Shown: in pieces, positions 34,040 to 43,089 of the stretch
Layout: each line of letters opens with the position of its first letter
Numbering within the stretch: position 1 is the stretch's first letter
Assembly: GCA_964619815.1 (NCBI GenBank)
Contig: CAZUGK010000003.1
Location: 8,447-72,446, forward strand
Direction of reading: 5' to 3'
From: BRH-c25 sp964619815
GTDB taxonomy: Bacteria > Bacillota > Clostridia > Lutisporales > Lutisporaceae
DNA length: 64,000 bases
Position numbers and translations under genes: made by a program
The notes under the pieces: model-generated
The model's input: the letters and a program-made list of their open reading frames with translations, nothing else
Told to the model about the DNA's origin: nothing
Databases searched by the model: none

Positions 34040-34303
34040 ATGCTAGACGGATTTGGATATGACGAAGGCATTAACCCTGCAGTTGCGAATGCAGGTTGTG
34101 CAGCACCAACTGCTGTATCACCAGTTGGCAGGAGAAATATACTAAGGGAAAATGGATTCCTCCTTCTGCTCTTGTTGTTTTTGCTCCTGGCATCATGCAC
34201 AACAAGAGGCAGAGAGAAAAACTTCTTCTTTATCATCATACTTGCTATAATTGCCTTTGGCGGTTTTGGCAGGATCTTCGGTCACGATGACCCAGCTCTA
34301 TAA
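34040..34303 (+). CDS. Small two-helix membrane protein, unrecognised
   Basis: 87 residues from ATG 34040-34042 with AAAGGAGGT 6 bases upstream. The N-terminal 38 residues are Gly/Ala/Pro-rich (GYDEGINPAVANAGCAAPTA), then two hydrophobic stretches (FLLLLLLFLLLAS and NFFFIIILAIIAFGGFG) separated by a short TTRGREK turn, ending acidic. Composition recalls small sporulation-associated hydrophobic proteins of Firmicutes, but I do not recognise a family. The upstream stretch 33652-34039 holds no convincing gene. Confidence 0.65.
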   Translation: MLDGFGYDEGINPAVANAGCAAPTAVSPVGRRNILRENGFLLLLLLFLLLASCTTRGREKNFFFIIILAIIAFGGFGRIFGHDDPAL

Positions 34304-34325
34304 ATTTACAACCGGATTGAATCTC

Positions 34326-34353
34326 TAGGGGACAGATAAATTCTGCCCCCTGC
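34326..34353. repeat. GGGGACAG..CTGCCCC hairpin, REP-like or terminator
   Basis: AGGGGACAG and TTCTGCCCCCT pair around a short AT loop, 23 bases after the small membrane gene. Palindromes of the form GGGACAG-CTGTCCC and the nearby TGCCAGGCACC (about 34379) are typical of REP sequences of Firmicutes. No transposase frame is visible in 34304-34774, which otherwise holds only an AT-rich promoter-like stretch before the next gene. Confidence 0.4.
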
Positions 34354-34798
34354 CAATTTCAAATTAGGTTTTATGATGCCAGGCACCGCACATTCGCACT
34401 TACGGGCAAAGCTTATCCTGAAGAACATTATCCTTTACCATCTGCAAATCACTTCAAGCATTATCTTTTCTAGGCTTTTCTCGCTATATGTTTTGTGCCG
34501 GATATAAGCAGTTAAAGCACTCCTTCTGTGATAACCGTGCGTTTACAATCAAGAGTCGTGCTTGGCTTAATATTATCTTGAGTTTTCTTGAATTAAGGTG
34601 CATACTTTAATTTATATGGTAGCCTTAATTATAGATAATATTACATTGCATGTAAGTTATATATTTTCTTATTAAAATTCTTAGGTCAGAATGGTGATCA
34701 TAGGATGAAGAATACACTGGAAAAATCGCTAAAGCTACTACCATACTATTTTAAAATGAATAGTTCTTATACAAATGAATAAGAAAGGAGCTCCTATC

Positions 34799-35737
34799 AT
34801 GAAAAAAGAGTTTCATAAAGAAAACAGAGAAATGCTGTATCAAAGCATGGAAGCAGGATCCCTTGTCATTCTGTTCAACGGCCGTGCACCTAGAAAAACT
34901 GGTGATGAATACTATCCCTTCTTTGCGAACCGTAATTTTGTATATTTAACAGGTATAGAACAGCAAGACAGTATTCTTATGTCTACAGTACAGAAAAACG
35001 AGACAAACGAGATATTGTTCATACTTCCATCTGATCTTCTTGCTGAACGATGGAATGGAGAAAGGCTGACAGAAACTGAAGCATATGAAGCTTCACAAAT
35101 TGAGACAATCAAATACTTGGATCAATACAAATTTTTTTTGGACCGGGCATTAGTCTCCAATGAAATTCAGCAGGTCTACCTGGATTTTGATAAATTAACA
35201 AGTGATGAACCGGATAGTGATGCATATAAGCTGGCACAATACATCAAAACCAGATATCCTTTCATCATGCTGAAAAACCTTCAACCACAACTTAAAAGAC
35301 AACGAACTATAAAAAAGCCTTGTGAAATCGAAGCCATGAGAACAGCAGAAAAAATCACAAGAGCAGGTATCCTCGCTATGATGCAGTCTTCAAAACCTGG
35401 CATGTATGAATATCAATACAAGGCAGAATTTGATTATACCCTTGCACAGCATGGAGTACTTACTCCTGGCTTCCCTCCCATCATCTCGGCCGGAAAGAAT
35501 AATTTCTTTATACATTATTATTCCTATCGTGGACAAGCACAAGATGGAGACATGATCCTAAATGATGTAGGCGCCTGCTGGGACAATGAAATCAACGATG
35601 TCTCCCGGGGATGGCCTTGTAATGGAAAGTTCAATGAAAAGCAGAAACTATTGTACCAATGTGCCTATGAAACCTCTGAATACATGTTTCGTATGTTAAA
35701 GCCTGGAAAACACTATGGTGCCAGATACAGAAGTTAA
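34799..35737 (+). pseudogene. Truncated Xaa-Pro aminopeptidase (M24B)
   Basis: 312 residues from ATG 34799-34801 (AAAGGAG upstream). The N-terminal creatinase-like domain (FFANRNFVYLTGIEQQDSIL) is intact, and the pita-bread domain begins (GVLTPGFPPIISAGKNNFFI), with the first two metal ligands in NDVGACWDNEINDVSRGWP. Full-length relatives of about 410 residues carry three more ligands (His, Glu, Glu) in the last 100 residues. Here the frame ends at LKPGKHYGARYRS, so those are missing and no continuation is visible in 35738-35806. The enzyme should be inactive. Confidence 0.82.
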
Positions 35738-35806
35738 GAACTTATTTATTGAAATTAATCAAATATGTTCTTATGTTCTGTACCTGACACAAATTTACCC
35801 TGATAC

Positions 35807-36031
35807 TTACCTAATCAGCGGCGGTATTGGTGGAATCTTATCAAGACTTGCAATTTTTCCAGCATCTATCTTAAACCTTTTGTCATATTTCTCAGGGTCT
35901 GTAATATCTTCACTTTCAGTACTTCTCCAGGAAAAACAGCATATCTTACAGATATATACTTCCCAAACATCTCCCACCGGGGATTTTGTCAACAGCTCAG
36001 TTTCCTTTGAGTCACATCTTGGACAAATCAT
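35807..36031 (-). CDS. BsdD/VdcD-like small subunit of hydroxyarylic acid decarboxylase
   Basis: 74 residues with two Cys pairs (CPRCDSKE near the N-terminus and ICKICCFSWRSTE in the middle) that may bind zinc, and the family-typical LTKSPVGDVWEVYIC. These small D subunits accompany UbiD-type decarboxylases of the non-oxidative hydroxyarylic acid group (BsdBCD, VdcBCD). It overlaps the UbiD stop by one base. Its presence narrows the UbiD gene toward aromatic-acid decarboxylation. Confidence 0.82.
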   Translation of the reverse strand: MICPRCDSKETELLTKSPVGDVWEVYICKICCFSWRSTESEDITDPEKYDKRFKIDAGKIASLDKIPPIPPLIR

Positions 36032-37455
36032 TATTTCCCCTCCTTTGCAGCTTGTCTTAAATCTCTCAGGTAGTTTGCCCAGTAATCGGCTTTTTCCGGA
36101 ACATCTAAAAGCTCAGTATCCCTGCCCTTGTCAGGAGCAACAGGAGTAGTGGCATCGATTATAAGCTTTGTATGCATTCCAGCCGGCTCTGATGAGGGGT
36201 CCAAAGGCATACCTGGTGCATAAGGTATTTTAACAACATCCTTATCAGGCCTCACCCTTGTTGTGAGTGCCCACATAACCTGCTCAAGGTTGAAAGGATC
36301 TACAAATTCATCGACAACAATGATTATCTTGGAGTAAGGCATTCCGTGGGGTGTTGACAAAAGCCGCATGGCAACGGCCTTACCATATCCTCCGAACCTG
36401 GATTTTGTTGAAATAATTACACCTATACCATGAGTATACATTGCGTTTACCGCGACAACCTCAGGGAAATCCCTTTTAAGCTGCCTGTAAAGAGGAAGGC
36501 TGGTATTCAACGCCATAAGATAATCAATTTCAGTCCATGGCATACCCAGATATAAGTTTTCAAAAATCGGATTTGTCCTATGGGTTATGGTGTGTATCCT
36601 TACCTCAGGCTGAAGCCTTGCGCCTGAGTAGCTTCCGGGGAATTCTCCGAAAGGGCCTTCTATTTTCCTTTCCCTTGGAATTATATAGCCCTCCAGGACT
36701 ACTTCGCTTCTTGCAGGAATGTCCAATCCACCCTGTTCACTTTTGATAAGCTCTATAGGCTCTCCCTTCAATGCTCCGGCAAAGTCATACTCCGATTGAA
36801 CATATTCTATAGGTGTGCTGGACATGAAGTTGAGCACCGGGTCGTTTCCAAGGCATATTGCTATCGGAAGCGGCTCATTTTTTTCCTCCGCCCTCTTTAG
36901 ATGCACTGCAATATCATGGAATGGAAGCGGTTGTATTCCAACCAGATCCTTTCCCTTTACCTGAATCCTGTAGGTTCCTGCGTTTTGCTTTTCGAAGTTG
37001 TCCGGATCCTCAGGGTCCTTGCTGACGATAAGCGCCTTTGATATATAAAAACCTCCGTCATATTTATTAACTCTGAAAAGAGATAGTATATCAAAAAGAT
37101 TGATATTCTCAGTGATCTTGACTTCCTTTACAGGTCCGTTTTCTACCCATACCGGCTTAATAGGGTATTTTGACCACTTCCTGTCCAATTCAAAAAACTG
37201 CTCCTTGACAGGGGTATCCTTGGGCATGCCAAGCATCAGGGCATGATTCTGCCATGAACCATGGACATTTAAAGCTACACTGTTTTTATAGCCCTTTACT
37301 TTTTCAACAATTACAGCTGGACCGTTTTCCATGTTAGGCGCTGACCTTCCGATGGCACTCAGATCCGGCTCAGGCATTACTTCTTCTTTAATTCTTATCA
37401 GCTGTTTTTCTTTTTCAAGTACTTCTAAAAATCCTCTTAAATCTTTGTATCGCAT
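36031..37455 (-). CDS. UbiD-family decarboxylase (BsdC/VdcC type)
   Basis: 474 residues, the size of prenylated-FMN-dependent reversible (de)carboxylases. Typical blocks are SPAPNMENGPAVIVEKVKGY-like region (here APNMENGPAVIVEKVKGYK), GPFGEFPGSYSG near the active site and MWALTTRVRPDKD toward the end. The active-site Glu of EFPG is present. The cofactor requires a UbiX-type prenyltransferase, which is not in this window. Genes order IclR-ubiD-bsdD with 12-base spacing suggests regulation by the IclR protein. Natural substrates of relatives are 4-hydroxybenzoate, vanillate or other arylic acids. Confidence 0.9.
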   Translation of the reverse strand: MRYKDLRGFLEVLEKEKQLIRIKEEVMPEPDLSAIGRSAPNMENGPAVIVEKVKGYKNSVALNVHGSWQNHALMLGMPKDTPVKEQFFELDRKWSKYPIKPVWVENGPVKEVKITENINLFDILSLFRVNKYDGGFYISKALIVSKDPEDPDNFEKQNAGTYRIQVKGKDLVGIQPLPFHDIAVHLKRAEEKNEPLPIAICLGNDPVLNFMSSTPIEYVQSEYDFAGALKGEPIELIKSEQGGLDIPARSEVVLEGYIIPRERKIEGPFGEFPGSYSGARLQPEVRIHTITHRTNPIFENLYLGMPWTEIDYLMALNTSLPLYRQLKRDFPEVVAVNAMYTHGIGVIISTKSRFGGYGKAVAMRLLSTPHGMPYSKIIIVVDEFVDPFNLEQVMWALTTRVRPDKDVVKIPYAPGMPLDPSSEPAGMHTKLIIDATTPVAPDKGRDTELLDVPEKADYWANYLRDLRQAAKEGK

Positions 37456-37467
37456 TTTATCACTCCA

Positions 37468-38238
37468 TCATTCTGCATATCCCATTTCACGTGAGATTTC
37501 CTCAGCAGTTTCTTTTATTGATTCCACCATTGCTTCCTTATTTTTTTTCATTATCTCTGCAGCTCCGGAAATACTGACTGCTGCAAAGGTATTTCCATTA
37601 ATATCTTTTATAGGAGCCGCATAGCAGACAAGCCCAACCTCAGTTTCACCCCGGTCCTCAGAATATCCCTGCTCCTTTATCTTCTTCAGCTCTTCAATAA
37701 GTTTTTCATAATTAGTTATTGTTGTTGCGGTCATCTTTTCAAAGGTAAACGACTTTATAATCTTTTCCAGGTATTCATCCAAGCGGCCGGCAAGCATAGC
37801 TTTACCACCTGCAGTACAGTACGACGGTTTTTTTGAACCTATCTGGGAAGTCATTATAAAACTTGAGGTACTCTGCTCCTTTTCCATAAAGATTATATTG
37901 GAATAATCCTTACTGTCCAATATTGACAGATGTGTTGTCTGATTATATTTATCACGTAATTTCTGCAGGAAAGGCCTTGCAACAGATAAAAAATTAAGCC
38001 TTTCTATAACAATTGCACCGTAATGAGCAAATTTGAGGCCAAGACGATATTTTGCATTTGGCGACTTTTGTACATATTCTTTTTTTTCAAGGGTATAAAG
38101 CAGCCTGAAAACGCTCGCCCTTCCCATATCCAGTTCCTTGCTTATATCTGCAACTCCAAGTTCGCTGTTTTTACTTAATAGATCCAGTATCTCCAGTGCG
38201 TTTGTCACCGAACTCAATAAATATTTGTCATTATCCAT
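37468..38238 (-). CDS. IclR-family transcriptional regulator
   Basis: 256 residues: N-terminal winged helix (VTNALEILDLLSKNSELGVA, recognition helix DISKELDMGRASVFRLLYTL) and a C-terminal effector domain with PSYCTAGGKAMLAG and RGETEVGLVCYAAPI, the ligand pocket of IclR proteins, which bind small organic or aromatic acids. GGGAGC lies before the ATG. A perfect inverted repeat overlaps its promoter (38259-38293). Probably senses the acid handled by the neighbouring UbiD, transporter and OFOR genes. Confidence 0.93.
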   Translation of the reverse strand: MDNDKYLLSSVTNALEILDLLSKNSELGVADISKELDMGRASVFRLLYTLEKKEYVQKSPNAKYRLGLKFAHYGAIVIERLNFLSVARPFLQKLRDKYNQTTHLSILDSKDYSNIIFMEKEQSTSSFIMTSQIGSKKPSYCTAGGKAMLAGRLDEYLEKIIKSFTFEKMTATTITNYEKLIEELKKIKEQGYSEDRGETEVGLVCYAAPIKDINGNTFAAVSISGAAEIMKKNKEAMVESIKETAEEISREMGYAE

Positions 38239-38258
38239 TTAGCTCCCAAAACTCCTTT

Positions 38259-38293
38259 GTGTTATAATAAAAATTTATTCTTTATTATAACAC
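38259..38293. promoter_or_regulatory. 13-bp inverted repeat overlapping the iclR promoter
   Basis: GTGTTATAATAAA (38259-38271) and TTTATTATAACAC (38281-38293) are perfectly complementary with a 9-base centre. Each arm contains a TATAAT-like hexamer in either orientation. The site is 21 bases upstream of the iclR start, so it can serve as operator for autoregulation. Confidence 0.6.
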
Positions 38294-38400
38294 ACTAATG
38301 CACAGGTGGAAATTGTACAAACGATAATACGCCTTCAACATTTAAATATAATTAGAAATAACTCTACATACGGACTATTTATCTGTTTAATTTATTATTT

Positions 38401-38434
38401 GCAGATATGGCAAGCTATTACTTGCCATATCTGC
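38401..38434. terminator. Hairpin between DASS transporter and iclR
   Basis: Perfect 14-bp stem GCAGATATGGCAAG (38401-38414) / 38421-38434 with a 6-base loop. It lies 24 bases after the transporter stop. T-rich sequence follows on the plus side, weaker on the minus side, so termination of the transporter transcript is likely but not clear-cut. Confidence 0.6.
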
Positions 38435-38458
38435 ATTTTGATTTTATTTTTATTGTTT

Positions 38459-39898
38459 TTAATAAATGCCAATCATTTGCGCTATATACATAAACGCTGC
38501 ATTTACAATAATCCAGATCAGAGATATTATAATACCAGGTTTTATCATGTCAGGCATTTTCCAGTATTTGTAGTCATAGGTTGTAAGTGGAATCGGATCA
38601 AGTGGCATCAGGAAAACACATGATGCTGTGAAAGCCACAGGCAATGTTAATGCTATCGGGTTAATTCCAATGTTCTGAGAAAGTATGGCAAGTACTGGAA
38701 TTGCTATGGCAAGAACTGCACTACCCGCAGGTATCAGCAAGTGTATGAATATTCCAAATGCAGTTACTGCTAAAAGCAGTCCTAATATGCCAACTCCTGC
38801 CAAACCGCCAAGGAAGGTATTTGAAATCCATGCAGCTCCTTTTGTTGCAACTATAGCCATAGCCAGTGAATTAGAGGCTGCAACCAGGAACAGGACATCT
38901 AATGCTATTTTCCCTTTGACATTCTCCCATGTAATAAGATTAACTCCTGGAAGGAAAAATACCGCTGCAGTTAAAACTCCAACAAAAGCTGTATCTAATT
39001 TATTGAATGGCTGTGTAAACCAAAGAATCAGAGTTATTGTAAAAATAAATGCAAATTTTCTCTCTTCAATTTTCATAGGTCCGAGCAGTTTTAGATCCTT
39101 CTTGGTATCTTCCAATCCCTGAACAGTTTTAAATTCTGCAGGATACATGTTTCTTATCACTAACCATGCAACCAGTGTTAAAACTAAAGCCATAGGAATA
39201 CCTATAATTGACCACTGAAGAAAATTCACTTCAACATTGGCACTGCTCTTTATCAGATTTATTGCCAGCAGGTTCAACCCGCTTCCTGCAGGTGTTCCAA
39301 TGCCGCCGATTGCCGCTGCTATCGGTATTCCAACCATGATGCTCTTTCCAAAATTTGATTTCCCGGGCATGCAATTATTTTTTTTCAGCAATGTATATGC
39401 AATACCGCTAAAAATAATTGCAGTCGGAATATCAGCAAGAACCATTGATACTATTGTAGTTGGAAGCATAAAACTAAGGAGTACATTGCTTGATTTGCTG
39501 CCGAACATTGAGCTTACTATTAATGAAATCCTGTTTCCAAGTCCGGTACCAATAAAGGTTGCTGCAATAATAAAAGCCGCATATATAAACACAACTGTAG
39601 TTATCATAAAATTTGACATGGCATCTTTTGTTGTGACAATTTTAAGAGTTGGCAGCATCATTGTTAAAAGAACTGATGATATACCAATAGGAAGAGCTTC
39701 AGTTACCCAGATTATGACTGCACAAGCCATAAGGGCAAGGGCTTTAAGCCCTTCTTTAGTGAGTCCCTCAGGAGGAGTCATGCTCGAAAGTACAATATAG
39801 AGTACCGCGCAAAAGGCTACAATTAAAAGCTTATAGTAACCTTTCTTTTCTTTAACATTTATATCACTATTAGTATTTGCTTCAATATTTGATTCCAT
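38459..39898 (-). CDS. DASS/SLC13-family anion symporter
   Basis: 480 residues starting at ATG 39896-39898 (AAGGAG upstream). After a polar N-terminus of about 22 residues come some twelve to fourteen membrane helices. Conserved DASS pieces: VTEALPIGISSVLLTMMLPT, then an AAAIGGIGTPAGSGLNLLA loop that matches the first SNT-type substrate motif region, and AFTASCVFLMPLDPIPLTTY in the second half. Family members import di- and tricarboxylates or aromatic-type anions with sodium. It is between Ptb and IclR genes and probably feeds this catabolic cluster. Confidence 0.88.
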   Translation of the reverse strand: MESNIEANTNSDINVKEKKGYYKLLIVAFCAVLYIVLSSMTPPEGLTKEGLKALALMACAVIIWVTEALPIGISSVLLTMMLPTLKIVTTKDAMSNFMITTVVFIYAAFIIAATFIGTGLGNRISLIVSSMFGSKSSNVLLSFMLPTTIVSMVLADIPTAIIFSGIAYTLLKKNNCMPGKSNFGKSIMVGIPIAAAIGGIGTPAGSGLNLLAINLIKSSANVEVNFLQWSIIGIPMALVLTLVAWLVIRNMYPAEFKTVQGLEDTKKDLKLLGPMKIEERKFAFIFTITLILWFTQPFNKLDTAFVGVLTAAVFFLPGVNLITWENVKGKIALDVLFLVAASNSLAMAIVATKGAAWISNTFLGGLAGVGILGLLLAVTAFGIFIHLLIPAGSAVLAIAIPVLAILSQNIGINPIALTLPVAFTASCVFLMPLDPIPLTTYDYKYWKMPDMIKPGIIISLIWIIVNAAFMYIAQMIGIY

Positions 39899-40008
39899 AA
39901 TTATCCACTCCTTTTTCAAATAATAGGATCCGGTAGTAGAAAACAGCAAACATAAAGTCAAACCCTTTACAAAAATAATTCGTATACATTTAGATAAATA
40001 CAAATTTG

Positions 40009-40902
40009 CTATGAAATATAACTAGCAAGTGCTAAAGAAAATAATTTATTTTTTACGGTTTCAGTCCTTGATGTCATTATTATTGGTGCGCCTGCCCCAA
40101 TTACAGCTGCAGCTACGTCTTTATTTGCATAGTATGTCAATGCTTTTGTCAAAGTATTCCCAACAAGCAAATTTGGTGCAAGCAGGATATCTGCCCGCCC
40201 GGCGACCTCGCCTTTTATTTCTTTACGCTCTGCTGCTTCAATTGAAATCGCATTATCCAGTGCAAACGGGCCATCAATTATTGCATTCTTTATCTGCCCT
40301 CTATCACCCATTTTACTTAGGATAGCTGCTTCCATCGTATCAGGCATTGTTGTATTTATTAGCTCCAATGCAGCTAGAATGGCAACTCTAGGTCTTTCAT
40401 ACCCTAACTTCAATGCTAATTCTACTGCATTTTCAATAAGCTGCTTCTTTTCATCCAGAGTAGGTTGAATAGCCATAGCACAGTCTGTAAGCAACTGTAA
40501 CCCGTCTCCTGATATTTTTTCAAATACCGAAATCTGACTTACCAGCTTTCCTGTGTTCAATCCCTTCTCTTTATTGAGTACAGCTTTCAAAAAAATACTT
40601 GTGTGCAATAATCCTTTCATAATTACCTTTGCCTGCCCGTTTTTTACAATTTCAACTGCCTTTTCGGCAGCTTTTTTATGGTCCGGTTCATTGATAATTT
40701 CACAGTTAAGCTTATAATTAAATCCATCTGCAATTTTTTTTATTTTCTCTTCGTCCCCTACTAGAATGAACTCAGCAAGTTTAAGCTCTTCTGCCTCTTT
40801 AACAATCTCTACAACTTCAGGATCTTCTGCTGAAGCTACAGCAATTATTTTCTTTTCCTTACCTTTAACTTGCTCCATTAAGTCATCAAAGCTCTTGATC
40901 AT
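40009..40902 (-). CDS. ptb: Phosphate butyryltransferase-like acyltransferase
   Basis: 297 residues of the phosphate acetyl/butyryltransferase family: KKIIAVASAEDPEVVEIVKE at the start, MKGLLHTSIFLKAVLNKEKG, and GRADILLAPNLLVGNTLTKA near the C-terminus, all typical of Ptb. It converts acyl-CoA and phosphate to acyl phosphate. Length and neighbours fit Ptb rather than Pta. It lies 41 bases after buk, giving the order buk-ptb. Confidence 0.9.
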   Translation of the reverse strand: MIKSFDDLMEQVKGKEKKIIAVASAEDPEVVEIVKEAEELKLAEFILVGDEEKIKKIADGFNYKLNCEIINEPDHKKAAEKAVEIVKNGQAKVIMKGLLHTSIFLKAVLNKEKGLNTGKLVSQISVFEKISGDGLQLLTDCAMAIQPTLDEKKQLIENAVELALKLGYERPRVAILAALELINTTMPDTMEAAILSKMGDRGQIKNAIIDGPFALDNAISIEAAERKEIKGEVAGRADILLAPNLLVGNTLTKALTYYANKDVAAAVIGAGAPIIMTSRTETVKNKLFSLALASYIS

Positions 40903-40943
40903 TATTTCACCCCATATTATCTATAAGTTGTTTCATGACTATA

Positions 40944-42026
40944 TCAACTACTTTTCCCAGCCTGCATTATCTTAATTTCCCTCTCTCCTTTAAGGCTATG
41001 GTATGCTCCCAATGCCAACGCCTCCATTTCATGCTCGCCGGGATAGCTTACAATCGGCGCTATAAAGCTTACATGGTCTTTAATGAATTCAGTGACATAT
41101 TTGGAATATGCTATTCCTCCTGTAAGCAGTATGGCATCAACCTGCCCCTTAAGAACCGGCGCAACAAAACCTATCTCCTTGGATGTCTGATAAAGCATTG
41201 CATCCAGACATTCTTTATACTTTTCATCTCCGGCCAGCGCCTTTTCCTCAACGGTTTTTACATCATTTTCCCCCAAATATGACATCATTCCGCCAAGTCC
41301 ATTTATCCTCCGCTTCATTTCAGAGAGCGTATACTTGCCCGAAAAACACGCTTCGACCAGAGCTCCAACAGGTAATGTACCCGTACGGTTTGTTGAAAAC
41401 GGTCCGTCACCCTCAAGTCCATTGTTGGCGTCTACCATCTTGCCTTTTTTGTGGGCTGCAACTGATATTCCCCCACCCATGTGGACAACAATCAGGTTTA
41501 AATCCTCGTATGGCCTGCCAATATCTTTTGCATACTGCCGCCCTACAGCCCTGTGGTTTAGTGCATGGAAGCTGCTTCTCCTTGGCATGTCCGGCAATCC
41601 GCTGTATCTTGCCAAAGGTTCAAATTCATCAGTTGTAGGTGGGTCAACAACAAGTGGGATTGCTTTTCCCTCATTAGCCATTGTAAAGGCTATGAGAGCT
41701 CCAATATCGCATGCGTGACGCCCAAATTTTCCGCTTTTAATTTCATCAAGCATTTCTTCATTGATTCGATACGTTCCTCCTACTATAGGGTGAGTATGAC
41801 CTCCCCTGCTGACAATTGCATCAAGCTCCTTGTAATCAATACCCTGGGTTTTCAAGAATTCGTTGATCGCATCAAACCTGTACTGATATTGATCCAGGAT
41901 TGTCGGATAACCTTTGATTTCCTCAGCCTTATGCTCGATGTTTACTTTAATCATACAGTGCTCATCTTCATAATAAGCCAGCTTGCTGGAAGTGGAGCCC
42001 AGATTTATTGCGACTATCTTGTACAT
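40944..42026 (-). CDS. buk: Butyrate kinase-like acid kinase
   Basis: 360 residues from ATG 42024-42026 (AAGGAGGAA upstream). The ASKHA kinase fold begins with AINLGSTSSKLAYYEDE, carries the phosphate loop VHMGGGISVAAHKKGKMVDA and the late ATP-binding GQVDAILLTGGIAYSKY. It makes a carboxylic acid and ATP from acyl phosphate. With Ptb and the oxidoreductase upstream it yields ATP by substrate-level phosphorylation; branched-chain or aryl acids are as likely as butyrate. The stretch 42027-42210 has no gene. Confidence 0.93.
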   Translation of the reverse strand: MYKIVAINLGSTSSKLAYYEDEHCMIKVNIEHKAEEIKGYPTILDQYQYRFDAINEFLKTQGIDYKELDAIVSRGGHTHPIVGGTYRINEEMLDEIKSGKFGRHACDIGALIAFTMANEGKAIPLVVDPPTTDEFEPLARYSGLPDMPRRSSFHALNHRAVGRQYAKDIGRPYEDLNLIVVHMGGGISVAAHKKGKMVDANNGLEGDGPFSTNRTGTLPVGALVEACFSGKYTLSEMKRRINGLGGMMSYLGENDVKTVEEKALAGDEKYKECLDAMLYQTSKEIGFVAPVLKGQVDAILLTGGIAYSKYVTEFIKDHVSFIAPIVSYPGEHEMEALALGAYHSLKGEREIKIMQAGKSS

Positions 42027-42210
42027 GACATTCCTCCTTTTAATGGATTTAATTGTGTTCTTTTTGATTTTGTGACCGACCAACGCTGATTTTGGGGGTT
42101 TTTCAGCTATAGATATAATATGTTTTATAAAATTATCTATTGGTCCTTAATATAGGAGTAATTGCCTTAAGCAATTTCCCTGTATTAATCTGAGTTAATT
42201 CTGATTTGAA

Positions 42211-43089
42211 CTACGCCAAATTTTCTAATTTTTTAATATATTTATTGTAATATTCCGTAGTATATTTCTGTAGTTCCTGCCTTTGTTCAGCGTTGAGACC
42301 TTTGAATCTTCCCTGCAGCTTTATATAATTCTCAACAGGTGTCAACTCTTTCGGCTTATAATTGATTTTAACTTTTCCATCTTCGTATTCATATAAGATC
42401 CAGGACCCCGTCTGTACAGCCAGTCTTGCCAATTCAATAGACTTAGCAGGATCAGATCTCCATCCGGTCGGACATGGTGTATGGATGTGCAACAAAGATG
42501 GCCCATCAGTATCCTTTGCTTTCTGAACCTTTTTCTGCAGGTCTGCAAGATTGTGTATTGAAGCTGTCGCAGCATAAGGGATATCATGCGCAATCGCTAT
42601 CTGCATTAAGTCTTTTCTTCCGGTTGGCTTCCCTGCAGGTGAAGTTGTTGTGCTTGCCAGATATGGTGTTGCACTGCTGCCCTGTATTCCGGTATTCATA
42701 TATGCTTCATTGTCGTAGCAGATATAAAGTATTTTATCTCTTCTTTCAAAAGCTCCGGATAATGACTGAAGTCCAATATCCAGAGTTCCGCCGTCGCCTG
42801 CAAATCCAACAACGGTTGTATGTGTATTTCCTTTTGCATTTAGCGCAGCTCTTACTCCTACAGCACTAGCTGCAGTATTTTCCAAGTTTCCCTGGTATCC
42901 TGGAACTTTTATTGCAGTTTCCTTTCCAAAACCTGAAAATGATGCTGCACATCCTGGTGGTATTATAATAATTGTGTCTTCTCCCAATACGTCCATAACT
43001 TTTCTAATAACCAGTTCCAGTCCGCAACCTGCACATGCACTCATCCCATGTGGTATTAATCCTTTTGAATTATGAACTATATCATGCAT
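42211..43089 (-). CDS. 2-oxoacid:ferredoxin oxidoreductase beta subunit
   Basis: 292 residues, the thiamine-diphosphate subunit. SACAGCGLELVIRKVMDVLG supplies two cluster-ligand cysteines, FAGDGGTLDIGLQSLSGAFE and YDNEAYMNTG the TPP/magnesium site. A further cysteine in HIHTPCPTGW completes the usual 4Fe-4S ligand set. It overlaps the alpha subunit by 8 bases. Substrate class (pyruvate, 2-ketoisovalerate or other) cannot be fixed by eye. Confidence 0.95.
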   Translation of the reverse strand: MHDIVHNSKGLIPHGMSACAGCGLELVIRKVMDVLGEDTIIIIPPGCAASFSGFGKETAIKVPGYQGNLENTAASAVGVRAALNAKGNTHTTVVGFAGDGGTLDIGLQSLSGAFERRDKILYICYDNEAYMNTGIQGSSATPYLASTTTSPAGKPTGRKDLMQIAIAHDIPYAATASIHNLADLQKKVQKAKDTDGPSLLHIHTPCPTGWRSDPAKSIELARLAVQTGSWILYEYEDGKVKINYKPKELTPVENYIKLQGRFKGLNAEQRQELQKYTTEYYNKYIKKLENLA

